64,000 bases of DNA from Ditylenchus dipsaci (taxonomy: Eukaryota > Nematoda > Chromadorea > Rhabditida > Anguinidae), in NCBI GenBank assembly GCA_004194705.1, contig SADC01001006.1:186001-250000 (forward strand), read 5' to 3'. Shown piece by piece: positions 34,251 through 44,668 of this stretch; position 1 is the stretch's first letter, and each line of letters starts with the position of its first letter. The notes under the pieces were generated by a model. It was given only the letters and a program-made list of their open reading frames with translations, searched no databases and had not been told where the DNA came from. Made by a program: the position numbers and the translations under genes.

Positions 34251-35158
34251 TAACACTATAGAATGCCCCCCCCCCCCCCCCCAGCTAGCGAAAAATTTAC
34301 TTTTCCTGAAGGGGAAAGGACCCGTCTCATTTTGATTCTCGTGCTCTGAATAGGCACGGAAATACTTTGGTTTCCGAAAAAATCGAAAAAAAATTTTTTT
34401 CGATTTGCCTTGGTCCCCCAAGGTAAAATTTTTAAGAAAATTCAAAAAAAAAATTTTTTGAATTCCCGCCAAAACATTTTTTAAGGGATTTAGGGCTGTA
34501 TTGGGAGGGAAGGGAATAAAAGGGGCCACCTTCATGGCAAAATTATAAAAAGTGAATTCTGGACTACTTCGGATGTCCTGCCATGTTTTCAACTGGGCCG
34601 TGGCAAAAAGAGACTCTATATACATTTATGGTCAAGAGTACTTCTCGGAATCATGTCTAAGGTAAGTGAGTGCGCGCATCTCTAACTCTCAAGCCCCCTG
34701 CGCCCCCTTCGGGGCGCAGGGGGCTTGGGGGCTTGGAGTTGAGATGCGCACACCCACATACCTTAGACACAAATCACTCGAAAGTGACTCTGGATGCATG
34801 AAAAAGCATGCATACCAGAGTTTATTTATGCGGTAGGCCCAGTATTCAAAACTATGTTCAACATCTTCTTTTTAGGGGCCTTATGTGATAGTGGCCCTCT
34901 TTGTCCCTTCCCCTCCCAATACAGCCTAAATGCCTTAAAAAATGTTTTGGCGGGAATTCAAAAAAAATTTTTTTTGAATTTTCTTAAATTTTTTACCTTG
35001 GGGACCAAGGCAAATCGAAAAAAAATTTTTTTTCGATTTTCGGAAACCAAAGTGTTTCCGTGCCTATTCAGAGCACGAATCAAAATGGGACGGGTCCTTT
35101 CCCCTTCAGGAAAAGTAAATTTTTCGCTAGCTGGGGGGGGGCATTCTATAGTATAGCC
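34251..35158. mobile_element. Foldback element, FB-core family copy 3, 9-bp TSD
   Basis: 908 bp with an exact TSD CTAGTCGAG (34242-34250, 35159-35167). Tips contain ACACTATAGAATGCCCCC. Arms include AGGGGAAAGGACCCGT and CTTGGTCCCCCAAGG. The core is the clearest of the family: TAAGTGAGTGCGCGC at 34664, hairpin CGCCCCCTTCGGGGCG at 34702, GCGCACACCCACATA at 34747. An internal hairpin ACTCTGGATGCAT / ATGCATACCAGAGT lies in the right arm. The 9-bp TSD suggests mobilisation by a MULE transposase. Confidence 0.92.
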
Positions 35159-35260
35159 CTAGTCGAGCCCAACATTGCTTGACTATGCCAGATCGGACGA
35201 GTTCGACAACTTCCGTTGCACTACACTTTCATACTGCATTATTGTGTTCTATTAAATCTT

Positions 35261-37159
35261 GTCAAAAGTTCTGTCGTTTTATTTCAAAAGCAATATTTGT
35301 GGCGTGTGTTTTTTACCATAGATTTTTTTAGCATTTTTCAAAAGTTTACCACTCATTTTGTAGCTGAGAATCTTGGCTACAAAATGACTGGTCAACTTTT
35401 GAAAGTGTTAAAAAAATCATGGATGCCAAAAACGGCAAAACTACAAAAAACGGCAAAATTTTTCAAAAAAATTAATTTGAAGAACGGCAAAAACGGCAAA
35501 ATTATACTACAAAAATTTGCCGTTTTTAATCGATTTTGCCGTTTTTTGCCGTTTTTCATGTTCGTCATCAATCGCCTATATTTTTGCTGGCAATTCCTAA
35601 TATTTGGTGTAGCAATATTGATAGTTATTTAGATATAATATATCAGTATGGAGAACTCTAGGAAGCTCGAGAAATTGGGCTGTGTCAATAGTTCTCCAGG
35701 TCCAAAGGCAAGACGAGAAAAAGTTTGTGTTTAATATTTCTAATTACTCACTGATATTCTACTCAGGTTGTCTATGATCCGACACGGCACACAACAAGTA
35801 AATGATCCAGCAAGCTATATGGGCATCGCTTCGATAACCTGTTGGAGCTTGTTTTGGTTTAACTGTAATTTTACTACTATGTTAAGGTATCAAACGTCAG
35901 CCACCTGGAGGAAGCAAACACTAACCGTGCATGTGCCATGTGGATCAACAATGTCTAAGCAAACTACTCGTCTTTACAAAATTCTTTCTTACAATGGACA
36001 TCAAAAAGGCCTGCACTAGAAGTTAAACAGGTTTGAAATGCGTTGAAAAGCTTATCGGAAATTGAGGTTTTTTATCTGTGTATTGTAACCAACTCAATTT
36101 AAAACAAATCAGACAAATAGATCAGATTGAAAAACGATGCTGGGATAGCGCTACGTTCTCCCGTGGAAACAAGGTGTTTTCGTATTACGGAATGATCCAG
36201 TCACTGATAAAACAGGAAATTCTAAAAGCTGCAATCATCAAGTTTGGTCAAGAATTTGCTCTGCTACTACTCTATTGGAATTGGCGGAATATAACTTTTC
36301 AAAGAATACGTGTGCGTCTTAAGACAATAGCAAAGAAGACAGCCGCACTTATCCATCTTAGGACTAATTGGATAAATGAAATCAAATGAAATTTGCTTTA
36401 TCGATGTTTCTCGCTTGAGTTGAATAAATGGCCTATTCTTGATTTCCTGTATGTGTGCTGATCGAATGCACAGGAAGGCGCCATAATGGACGCGCCGTGG
36501 CACCGCCGAAGGTAACCGAAGAGGCGCTGCCGGCGGCGGCCAACTTGGAAGGCGCATGGTTGTTTGCAATATATATGATTGTAAAAAATATTATGCTTTC
36601 TAGATAGACTAAGGATGCGAGGTAAGGGGCAGGATCTCGACTTTTTTTGCGTTTGTTCCATTTCCAAAATATGGTCAAGGATCTTTTTTATTGAAGAAGT
36701 GGTCACTCTATTAAATATAGTATTGAAAATTGTCTGAAAAGTGTGAAAACAGGAAGGCAATGAAAATCACATGCTCCAGGTTAATTCTAATCGGTTTATT
36801 AGCATATTTTTTCGATCTAACAGCTAAATACTACTGATTGTGTTAATTATTAGTGTATGGAAGGTCTGAAAGTGTTAATTCTCAATGAAATATGGGACAG
36901 GGGAGATCGAAAACCGGCGAAACATGGGCGGTTGATGCTGAAACTGAAAAACGGCAAAAAACGGCAAAATCAATAAAAAAACGGCAAAATTATCCTAGTA
37001 TGATTTTGCCGTTTTTGCCGTTCTTGAAAAAACGAAACGCCAAGGAAATTTTGCCGTTTTTTTTGTCGTTTTGCCGTTTTTGGCATCCATGAAAAAATCT
37101 ATGGTAAAAACACAACGCCACAAATATTGCTTTTGAAATAAAACGACAGAACTTTTGAC
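35261..37159. mobile_element. Element with AAAACGGCAAA arrays
   Basis: Terminal repeats start GTCAAAAGTTCTGTCG and share AAGCAATATTTGTGGCG. Facing arrays of AACGGCAAAA units lie at 35430-35560 and 36940-37080. TSD not resolved. The interior holds short exon-like ORFs (next entry). Confidence 0.7.
35648..36110 (+). CDS. Hypothetical ORF exons inside the AACGGC element
   Basis: Start ATG 35648 (MENSRKLEKLG), then a possible intron ending TACTCAG at 35766, then VVYDPTRHTTSK, KLYGHRFDNLLELVL and VSNVSHLEEANTNR. A further stretch (FLQWTSKRPALEVKQ) precedes another donor at 36031. Two frame breaks. Composition is coding-like, but I recognise no family. It may be the element's own accessory or transposase gene. 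Confidence 0.3.
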
Positions 37160-37199
37160 ACGACCTAATATATTGACTAATAAAGAAAATTCAAATTTT

Positions 37200-37480
37200 A
37201 AATGCATACAAAAAATAATAATTCGAAAATATTATTGACAAAATTACTGTGGTCCCGCGCGAATTCAAATTTTGCAAATGGTCCTTCAATTCTAGGCCTT
37301 GTTTTAATGGAAACCAAGTTGAAAATTCCTTACAGAATTCAATGATAGGGATTTTTTTTGAATTCGCCGGCACCACACTTATTAGCATGGGATGTACAAA
37401 CCCCGTTCTTTTCCTAATTGGAATTCTTGCAAATTCAAACTTTATTAATCCGATTAAAGATAACTGGCACAATGCATAGC
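37200..37480. repeat. Mixed RepA and family N fragments
   Basis: Contains GTGGTCCCGCGCGAATTC (RepA) and GGAAACCAAGTTGAAAATTCC (family N). Continuous palindrome not recovered. Confidence 0.5.
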
Positions 37481-37483
37481 TGG

Positions 37484-37835
37484 CCAAAATCATCTGATTT
37501 CTTACTAACTGGGCCGAAAAGCATTTTTATTTTTTCACCAACTGGGCCAAAAATTGATTTGATTTTTTACTAACTGGGCAAACACTAATTAGTATTTTAT
37601 CAACTGGCCGAATACTCATACTATGCAAATCACGCGTAAACCACTTTAATTCATACCGAACGTCTCTAAACGAGCCTATACAGGATAAACCGATGAAAAA
37701 GAAAGATCGGGGACTCTTTAACACTAGAACGGTGACTTTGGCGCAATCTATCAAAATTTAAATTGCTATTTGGCCCATTGGTAAAAAATCAGAATGCTTT
37801 TGGCCTAGTTGGTAAGAAATCAAGTTGCTTTTTGG
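37484..37835. repeat. Facing arrays of ACTGGGCCAAAAA units
   Basis: Left array 37484-37620 (TTTTTACTAACTGGGCC units of about 32 bp) faces a complementary array at 37768-37830. The same architecture as the other tandem-ended foldbacks, small and without a gene. Confidence 0.65.
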
Positions 37836-38541
37836 ACGAGTTTGGAGTTGCGCCAATTTTCAAATCCCAATGGTAAAAGTTCCAATAGTGCATTGTGCAA
37901 ATTTTTAATTCGAATTTATTAAGTTCGAATTCGCAATAATTCCAGGTTTCGAAGGACGAGAAATGGTACACCCATTAGCATGGGCATGCCATTTTTTAAA
38001 CGTGAAATACGGTCTTGTTATTTAAATAATTAAAGTCTCGTTGATTACGATATCGTTCGATCTTGATTGAATTTGTCAAAAGTTTTGTACAGTCAAACTT
38101 CGATATAACGTACCCTCAATATAACCGTACCTCTTGATATAACGTACACTTTGCAGATAACACTGACCTTTACGTTACCCTCGCTATAACGTACCCTTGA
38201 AAAATAGTGTGTTATATTTACCAATTTCATACAGTTTTTGCTCTTTTTCTGCTTCTGCAATATTTTCTGTAGTCAATAAATGTTTCCCTTTTAGTTTTGA
38301 TGAGTACTCCAAAGCCGAAGCGAAATATAAATCAAAACTGTTTGATGAAATATATCAGCCTATCTTTGTGCTACCTCCCTAAATTAAAGTATCGAGGTTT
38401 GCCTCGCCAACAACCAGAATTGGCCTTGCTCAAAACAACACAGTTTTGAACCTATTTTTAAACGCTTTAAAACATTCACTTTTTTGCGTAAAAAATAAAA
38501 ATTGATTACACAGACAGAAAGAGCATGAAAAATTGATATAC

Positions 38542-38728
38542 ACTCGACTCTCCAATAACGAACCCCCTGGGGACCGGCTCTAGGTGTTCGTTATTGAGAG
38601 AGTTCGTTATTGAGAAGGTCCGTTATAAGTACTTTATCGAAAAATCCAACCAAACCAAAACCAAAAAAAGTGTTCGTTATTGAGAGAGTTCGTTATTCAG
38701 GGGGTTCGTTATTGGGAGAGTCGACTGA
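38542..38728. mobile_element. Small MITE, GTTCGTTATTGAG repeats
   Basis: Ends CACTCGACTCTCCAATAACG and, inverted, CAGTCGACTCTCCCAATAACG. Internal GTTCGTTATTGAGAG units on both arms. A TA target is likely. Confidence 0.7.
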
Positions 38729-38824
38729 ATAAAGATAAATATCAAAAAAATGGTGATTCTTTGCAGTTTATTAAAAAAACACAAAGTTTGCTACGATGTA
38801 AAAAGACCTTGCGTAGTTTTAGGG

Positions 38825-39360
38825 GTACTTCTTTAGTTTACATCACACCTCATTTTTTTCGATTTCTTGCAAATTTTTTTATTCCCTTATATATTTCCTT
38901 AGCCCATATCGTGGCACCAGAATTAAGACAATTGAAATATCTGAAACAAAATTCAGTAAACCAACCAAGAAAAAAGACAAACCTCTTTTAAGAACAGATG
39001 AGCACTTCAAAGAACGTACCAACAAGGAACCCTTTTTCTTTTCGACACTTTTGATCGGGCATTGCCACATCGGATAAGTTTTATCGTCCTTTTTGCTTCG
39101 AAGGCGCATTTTGGATCCACACACGCAAGTTCGAAACGAGTGAAGGAGTTTGAGATGTTGAAACCACTCCACGAAATCCTCATCAGTCCACTTGAGCAAG
39201 TTGTTGTAGAGCTTTGAGAGAGTGAAGCTTCGAAGTTCGTCCATACTGAAACCGGAAAGGATAAAATCACGGATGAAAAATGAACGAGCAAACAAAAAAT
39301 TTCAAACAAAATTTGCAAGAAAATCGAAAAATTTGAGGTGTGATGTAACTAAAGAAGTAC
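38825..39360. mobile_element. Merlin-type element, 9-bp TSD
   Basis: 536 bp with an exact TSD GTTTTAGGG (38816-38824, 39361-39369). Terminal repeats GTACTTCTTTAGTTTACATC and, inverted, GTACTTCTTTAGTTACATC. It carries the N-terminal part of an ISXO2/Merlin-like transposase. 8-9 bp TSDs fit Merlin. Inserted in the mariner-type element. Confidence 0.85.
38879..39295 (-). pseudogene. Merlin (ISXO2-like) transposase, N-terminal fragment
   Basis: The 138-residue ORF has an N-terminal helix-rich region (LLKWTDEDFVEWFQHLKLL) and then a zinc-ribbon-like CVCGSKMRLRSKKDDKTY, MWQC and KKKGSLL, the layout found before the ISXO2/Merlin catalytic domain. The DDE core is absent, so this is an internal deletion derivative. 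Confidence 0.65.
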
Positions 39361-39572
39361 GTTTTAGGGTTAAGTTAGGTACAGCAAAATGCATATCGTA
39401 ATGATTACAGGTGACAAATGTGCTGGCGGTAAGAAGAGTAAAGAGACATCACCTGAATATTTTACAAACCCTTGATATAACGTACACCTGTCATCTATTT
39501 TGGTTTCTGCCCTCGATATAACGTACCCCTTTGCCTGGCCCCCAGGGGGTACGTTATATCGAGGTTCGACTG

Positions 39573-40480
39573 TACCCTCAAACCTGGATCGAGAACACAA
39601 CTCCAAGCAATTTTTCATTCATTACACGGTAGTTGACCAACCAGCAAATGCCTCAGGAGGCAACTTCTATAATTCTGTAACAGATAACTCTGCGAAAAAT
39701 TCATTTTGAGTCCCTGCTAGGCAAAAACAGAATTCTAACACCGGATTCGTGTTTAGCATACTTAATTTATAAAATAGGGCTGTCAAACATTCGAAATTTT
39801 TGAACATTCGATTCGAAGTTTGAGTTCGAAGGTTTTCGAATGGTCAGTTAGATTCGAAGTTCGGGTTCAAAAATTTTCGAATGTTAGGTTTGAAATTTTT
39901 GTTTTTTTGAAACCTGCACACTCTTGACCATCTAACAATATCACCAGAGCATGACTTCACACCTGCTGGTGCTGGTATTCAGCGTAATATAGGCTAACTT
40001 TTTCGAAAATCAATCGTTTTGGTGGTTTTCCTCTAACTGGTTTTCTTCGAAATTTTCTGACTTTTTACTACAAAACATATGTTTCATAAACTAAAATGTA
40101 GCCAAGATTTTAAGCCTTTATTTGAGTTATCATACAGAGAAGAAACGAACTCAAGTCATGATCGAAATTCGAAAAAACGTCAAAGGAGCATGCCCGATCG
40201 CTGGAATACTTGTGAATGAGTGAATTTCAAAGCAAAAACTACATCGAGTACTATTTTAGCGGTATTTTGTTGGTTTAAAAAGTTTGCTTTATGCAGTAAT
40301 TATCAGCAGAAAATCAGCAACAACGATACGAAGTGACGTCGGTTTACGTTTGAGGAACAAGAAAATAAGTCGGCAGCATAGGTCACATAAAAAGAAGGCA
40401 TAACGATATTTTGCAGAAAATTATCTTGATTTCGGAGCAATTTTTGTCTCACTTTTTTCTTTCTGATTTTTACCTTCGAA
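39573..40480. other. Repeat remnants, no gene seen
   Basis: 39727-39775 is half of family A (GGATTCGTGTTTAGC). It is followed by TTCGAA-rich low-complexity DNA (39780-39905) like the palindromes at 55065-55240 and 57661. No exon recognised. Confidence 0.4.
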
Positions 40481-40487
40481 AAGTACA

Positions 40488-40690
40488 GGGTGAGTCGAGA
40501 AATTCGAACACTTTTAATAGGCCATAACTTTTTGTCTAGGACAAATTTTGAAAATTCTGTGAACGCAGAACGACTCAATTTTTTATAGGAATTTGTTTGA
40601 TATATAATGTGAAAAACACAATTTTCGCTTGATCCCCCATGTGGTTTGGCCTTGGCCATCAGAGGCTATTCTCAGATATTCTGCAAGTTA
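40488..40690. repeat. Half copy of the CAGGGTGG MITE
   Basis: Begins ACAGGGTGAGTCGAGAAATTC and contains GATATATAATGTGAAAAAC, then a GATCCCCCATGTGGTTTGGCC block, as in one arm of 22492-22844. Confidence 0.6.
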
Positions 40691-40969
40691 TTATCTAAAT
40701 GACACTTTAGCTACACAATGGTGTTAATACTTTCAGAAAAAGTATATGTAAACTAATAGAAAAGTTGAAACAAAATTTTGCTGAAAAATTAAGATAATTT
40801 GCTGCGAAATTCCAATACGCGCAAAATAATTTAGCTAGAACGCCTCCGAGAGAAACAGTGGGTAACTACGAATATAGAATCAGTGCTTTTGATGTTTAAA
40901 CGCTTTTTCAACAATGGTGTGTGGAAATTATAAGCGATCAGAAGATGGCGTAAAAAAAATTATGACTCA

Positions 40970-41110
40970 AAATTTTTTCCGCGCCTTCCGCGCGGCGAGT
41001 TTTAAAAATAAAAGCCCCCTCTAATACAAGCCCCCCCCCTCTAATAATAAGCCCCCTGGAGGGCATCCATAAAATAGAAGCCCCGGGGCTTCTATTAGAG
41101 GAAATACGCT
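40970..41110. repeat. AAGCCCCCTCTAATA tandem array
   Basis: Four to five units of 15-20 bp ending in a palindrome AGAAGCCCCGGGGCTTCT. Possibly one terminal array of another tandem-ended element; partner not found. Confidence 0.55.
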
Positions 41111-41225
41111 GACTGTTTTGGTCCACTCAATCCATATTCTGGTACAAGTGGTGAATCTGGATGTCCACTGGATAGGCAATTTTTTCTTATACTTTGGCTT
41201 CAAAAAGTTTTTTCATGGTGTTTCA

Positions 41226-41332
41226 TCGTGCGCAAATGTCCTGCGCAAATGTCGCGCGCAAATGTCAGTGCGCAAGTCACGGCGCGTAAGTGTCGGCGCG
41301 CAAGTGTTGGGCGCGCAGATGTCGGTCAACCC
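41226..41332. repeat. GCGCAAATGTC tandem array
   Basis: About eight units of 11-14 bp (GCGCAAATGTCNTGCG, later GCGCAAGTGTCG). No inverted partner nearby. Confidence 0.6.
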
Positions 41333-42109
41333 CCTAATAATGCCGAAATCTTACCCTGGATGATACTCTTTCATTCCTTATTCAAACCTTCGCAGTTACC
41401 CATATTTCTAAGTGACTTTGCTGTGGAAATTTTTCGTTCTGATTCCTCATGGAATTCTGAGTCTAAAAAGTTACTAAACGAGTTGTGAAATAAATAAAAT
41501 TGGTAGAGATTTAGGCGGCATACAACTAAGTACGTATCATTGTACCGGTTCACCTTTATTTTAATGGTCATTTGCATGAGATCGCAAAATTAGGGCATTA
41601 AGTGACAGTAAATCAGTGCAGAAATGATTGCAATTGATTGCTCGAAAGTTTTCGTCCTAGAATGTAGAGTGAAATTTATAAAAATTATTCATCCACTGGC
41701 AATCAAATCTGTGAGTTCAGAATATTCGCATTAGGATTTGTATCCCCTCCCCCTCCCCTTTAAACATTATTCCAATAACACGTTCAATTAAAAAAGTAGT
41801 TACTAACTGGCCGGTTCCCGAAAATCATAAGTAACAAAAAAATGAATTTTTTTGAGATTTAGGTTAAGAAAGATCTCACGATCAAACTTCATGGTATCCA
41901 TTACTTATCAAAGAATGATTTAACATGCAGCTTCTCCCAGCCCTCTTATACAAACCTCCATTCCTGTAATAATCTCGCATAACGAACGACCAAGACTGGG
42001 TTTCTTGGCTTTTAAATAAACTTGAGCGTATGGGTTTGTCCTAAACAATAAATGCAAAAAAAAGTAGAAATAAGGTATATAGCTAAGCTCTACCTCTACT
42101 AATAAAACG

Positions 42110-42182
42110 ACATGGTGGTTTAGTGGGTAAAGTGTTAGGCACTGGTTCAACAGTCTAGAGTTCGATTCCACTTGGGATTGAC
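42110..42182 (+). other. tRNA-like sequence beside a terminal array
   Basis: TGGTTTAGTGGGTAAAGTG resembles the D-arm and A box. ACTGGTTCAACAGT can form a small anticodon-like stem. GAGTTCGATTCCA matches a B box. It abuts the CCAGTGG array of the 33650-42425 element. The acceptor stem is not convincing, so I call it tRNA-like only. Confidence 0.45.
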
Positions 42183-42425
42183 CACATTTTTTTTCCAGTG
42201 GAAGTCCATTGAATTGCCGCTGGTAGTCCACCAAATTGCCAGTGGTACACCACCTATTGCCATTGGTACGCCACCGAATTGCCAGTGGTACACCACCAAA
42301 TTACCAGTGGTACCACTAATTGCCAGTGGAAGTCCACCAAATTGCCACTGGCAGTCGATGGGGGTCCATTGGTAATTTGGTGGACTTCCACTGGCAATTC
42401 GCTGGACTCCCACTGGATTAAAATT

Positions 42426-43308
42426 AGCTGTGCTGACGGTGGCTAAGATGGGATTAAGCGAGCAAGAGATCGGTGCAATGCCAAAGGACATCAACATCAG
42501 AGACTGGTAACAAAAAGGTTTATCCTTTTTATTTATCGAAATGATTTTAGGTCGCGAATGTCCGCAAACCGAAAGGAAGCAGTTGAATGTGGATAAGAAT
42601 TTGTTGGACATGGTGCTGGGCAATGACTTCAAAATGACAACTCGAGGTGGCCGCTTCCTTCTATATGATTCGCGAGGGCTCGAGCCAAATAAGCCAGTGA
42701 TTCTCATCTTTGCTTCTGATCGCGGATTGGACTTCCTGATGGAGAATAATCGCTGGTCCATTGACGGTAATTTTTAAAGTCTTGTAGCAATATTTTGATT
42801 TATATTTCTCTAAGAGAAGTCTACGAATTTTATTTCAAATTAGAACCGAGCAACCGAGGCTTTTGATTTCAATTTTTATCTGATAACGGTTCTATCTTTC
42901 AGGAACTTTTTTCTGCTGTCCCGTCTACTTTTGCCAACTGTTCACGCTCAACTGCTTCAAAGAGGAATCCACACTGCCGTGCGTCTTCTTCCTGTTGCCA
43001 AACAAATCTGCGGAGACCACAAGCGAGCGTTCAAGGCCGTGTTTTGACAATCGCCCGGAACTTGTGCCGCGATCTGTAATGTCTGGTAAGGTCTTCAATT
43101 GTTTGGTTGTCTATTCTGAATTACCTGATTACCAGAGAGAACAGTACCATATGGCCAAGTTCTACATTTCGGTGGCCGATGAAGATGCAGCCGAAAATGA
43201 GAAAATAGATCAGAAGAGAAAGAGGACGACAATGAGGAAGAACCGGTGGCTCCCATGAACGCAAATTTCATTTCCGACGCCAATTTGAATATTTTCCGCC
43301 GAATGTAA
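42426..43308 (+). pseudogene. MULE transposase, C-terminal part (split gene)
   Basis: Continues the gene cut at 33649: VLTVAKMGLSEQEIGAMPKD, intron 42510-42551, then MSANRKEAV, FLLYDSRGLEPNKPV and NRWSIDG. After a second intron ending CTTTCAG at 42901 comes GTFFCCPVYFCQLF, giving DGTF across the junction (first catalytic Asp), then FFLLPNKSAET and, one base later, KRAFKAVF. The second catalytic block is missing. The tail ends at TAA 43306-43308 after NLNIFRRM. An internally deleted transposase with several frame breaks. Confidence 0.75.
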
Positions 43309-43399
43309 TCGTTTTGTTGATGTTATTTGTTCATTATTGTTTGCTTATAATATTTTGGCCGGATAATAAATGTTATGCTTGAGTGATAATCATTATTCA

Positions 43400-43510
43400 T
43401 TATTAGGGTCAGCAGGGTCGCGACATTTTGCCCCTCTAGACATTTGACCCACCCCCCCCCGGCCATTTGACCTCCAGCGCCGTTGACCCTTGGCGGTTCA
43501 ACCCCCTGAG
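43400..43510. repeat. Array of CATTTGACCC units
   Basis: GACATTTTGCCCCTCTAGACATTTGACCC and GGCCATTTGACC units on a GC-rich stretch. Partner array not found. Confidence 0.4.
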
Positions 43511-43932
43511 GGCTTTTTTTTCTGCTGATCTTTAATTTGTTCATCTTCAAGTCCGATTTTTGAATTACTGCTCATTTGGGCTTTCCTTATTTGTGCCCCA
43601 CTCATTCTGGTCCCGATTTTCACCTACACCGTTAGACATATATAGTGTTCTATAATAGCTCTTTCACAAACTTGGAGTTGGCGTTGGGAGTTGGCGTTGG
43701 AGTTGGAGTTGGAGTAATTTTTTTTATGAACACCTTTTTACTCCAACTCCAACGCCAACTCAGACCCTTTCACAAAAAAACTCCAACGCCGACTCCAACT
43801 CCAACGCGACTCCAACTAATTACTAATTTTTTTTTAATTAGTTTGAAAATTTTTATTGAATAAAAACAGTATTTTAAAAGCATGTTAACACAAATATTGT
43901 TCACTCGTTATCCACGTTAACACAAATATTAT

Positions 43933-44305
43933 TCACTCGTTATTCACCAACCACTTCTCATATTCATCCAAGAGATTTTTGATATCCTTCTTGAAAGCCA
44001 GCAGATTTTTTTTATCACCTGTTGCGGAGATTCTTTTAAAGATACCCTCCACAGACTGAGCCAGAGGAGACAGATCAGAAGCCGGAGTGTTAATCGTCTG
44101 GAGCGCTTGGAGAATTGCTTCATCAACATCACCGGATCTATTTTTCTCTTTCGAGACAAGGCTGGCGAAGCACGATCGCTGTCAATGGCAGATGAAGCTC
44201 TTGAGCTATTAAATGCAGGAGAATCTCTAGGCTATCGAACAAAGGGTTCTCAACATCTCTCTTATGGTCGTACTCATTCTCATCATCGCCATCGTCTTTA
44301 GAGAC
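43933..44305 (-). pseudogene. Harbinger partner (MADF/Myb-like) protein, C-terminal part
   Basis: Reads SRASSAIDSDRASPALSRKR, then in a shifted frame DEAILQALQTI, SPLAQSVEGIFKRI and FKKDIKNLLDEYEKWL, ending at TGA (43933-43935). A Ser-rich linker followed by a helical C-terminal segment is usual in the DNA-binding partner that Harbinger nucleases need. The N-terminal MADF/Myb domain is missing. Confidence 0.55.
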
Positions 44306-44398
44306 TGACAGAGATGAGAATGCCTATCTTCCCAATAGTCAACTACAGACTCCATTCTTTTTTCTAGGCGATCGTGCTTTTCCTCTTTCTACTATATA

Positions 44399-44668
44399 AT
44401 GAAGCCATTTGGTGCTAGCCATATGGAACATGATAAGAGAATCTACAACTATCGAATAAGCAGGGCTCTCAATCGCATTGAGACACATTTGGTCAGCTGC
44501 TATGAAGTGGAGAATTCTTCTCAAGCCAATAGTGTTTCCCATCAAACTGCAGATGACATTATTTGGGCAACATGTTATTTCTTCACAATTTCCTCAAAGA
44601 AGAGATGAGAGAGAAATAGAGCAAGATCAAGCTCTTGCTGCTTATAGAGGATGGAGAGGTTTAAACTG
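44399..44668 (+). pseudogene. Harbinger (HARBI1-like) nuclease, C-terminal fragment
   Basis: YRISRALNRIE, then AMKWRILLKPIV in a second frame, then TADDIIWATCY and HNFLKEEMR in the first and third frames. This recreates the R..IE..FG...KWRIL...A.C.LHNFL ending of the PIF/Harbinger nuclease. Only the last third or so remains, with three frame changes. Confidence 0.7.

Larger units (their letters stand above)
38090..39572. mobile_element. Tc1/mariner/pogo-type element, TA TSD
   Basis: Ends CAGTCAAACTTCGATATAACG and, inverted, CAGTCGAACCTCGATATAACG. TA at 38088-38089 and 39573-39574. The GATATAACGTACCC motif repeats subterminally. Hosts a smaller CACTCGACTC element (38542-38728) and a Merlin remnant (38825-39360). 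No mariner transposase recognised. Confidence 0.85.
33650..42425. mobile_element. Large element with CCAGTGGN arrays, 4-bp AGCT target
   Basis: 8776 bp. Both ends read AATTTTAATCCAGTGG inward and are flanked by AGCT (33646-33649, 42426-42429) within the palindromic host site CACAGCTGTG. Removing it rejoins the MULE frame (EILTA to VLTVAK). Terminal arrays of CCACTGGAATGCCACAAAGTG-like units run at 33655-33955 and 42190-42420. A tRNA-like sequence lies directly inside the right array (42110-42182). No transposase of its own was recognised. It hosts several nested elements (34251-35158, 35261-37159, 38090-39572). Confidence 0.75.

Noticed and set aside
34242..34625. 127-residue minus ORF
   Set aside because: Mirror-related to the ORF at 34794-35156 because both arms of the foldback are open; not a gene.
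36398..36760. GC-rich minus-strand ORFs of 80-120 residues
   Set aside because: No recognisable motif, three overlapping frames open at once, and the stretch lies inside a repeat-ended element.
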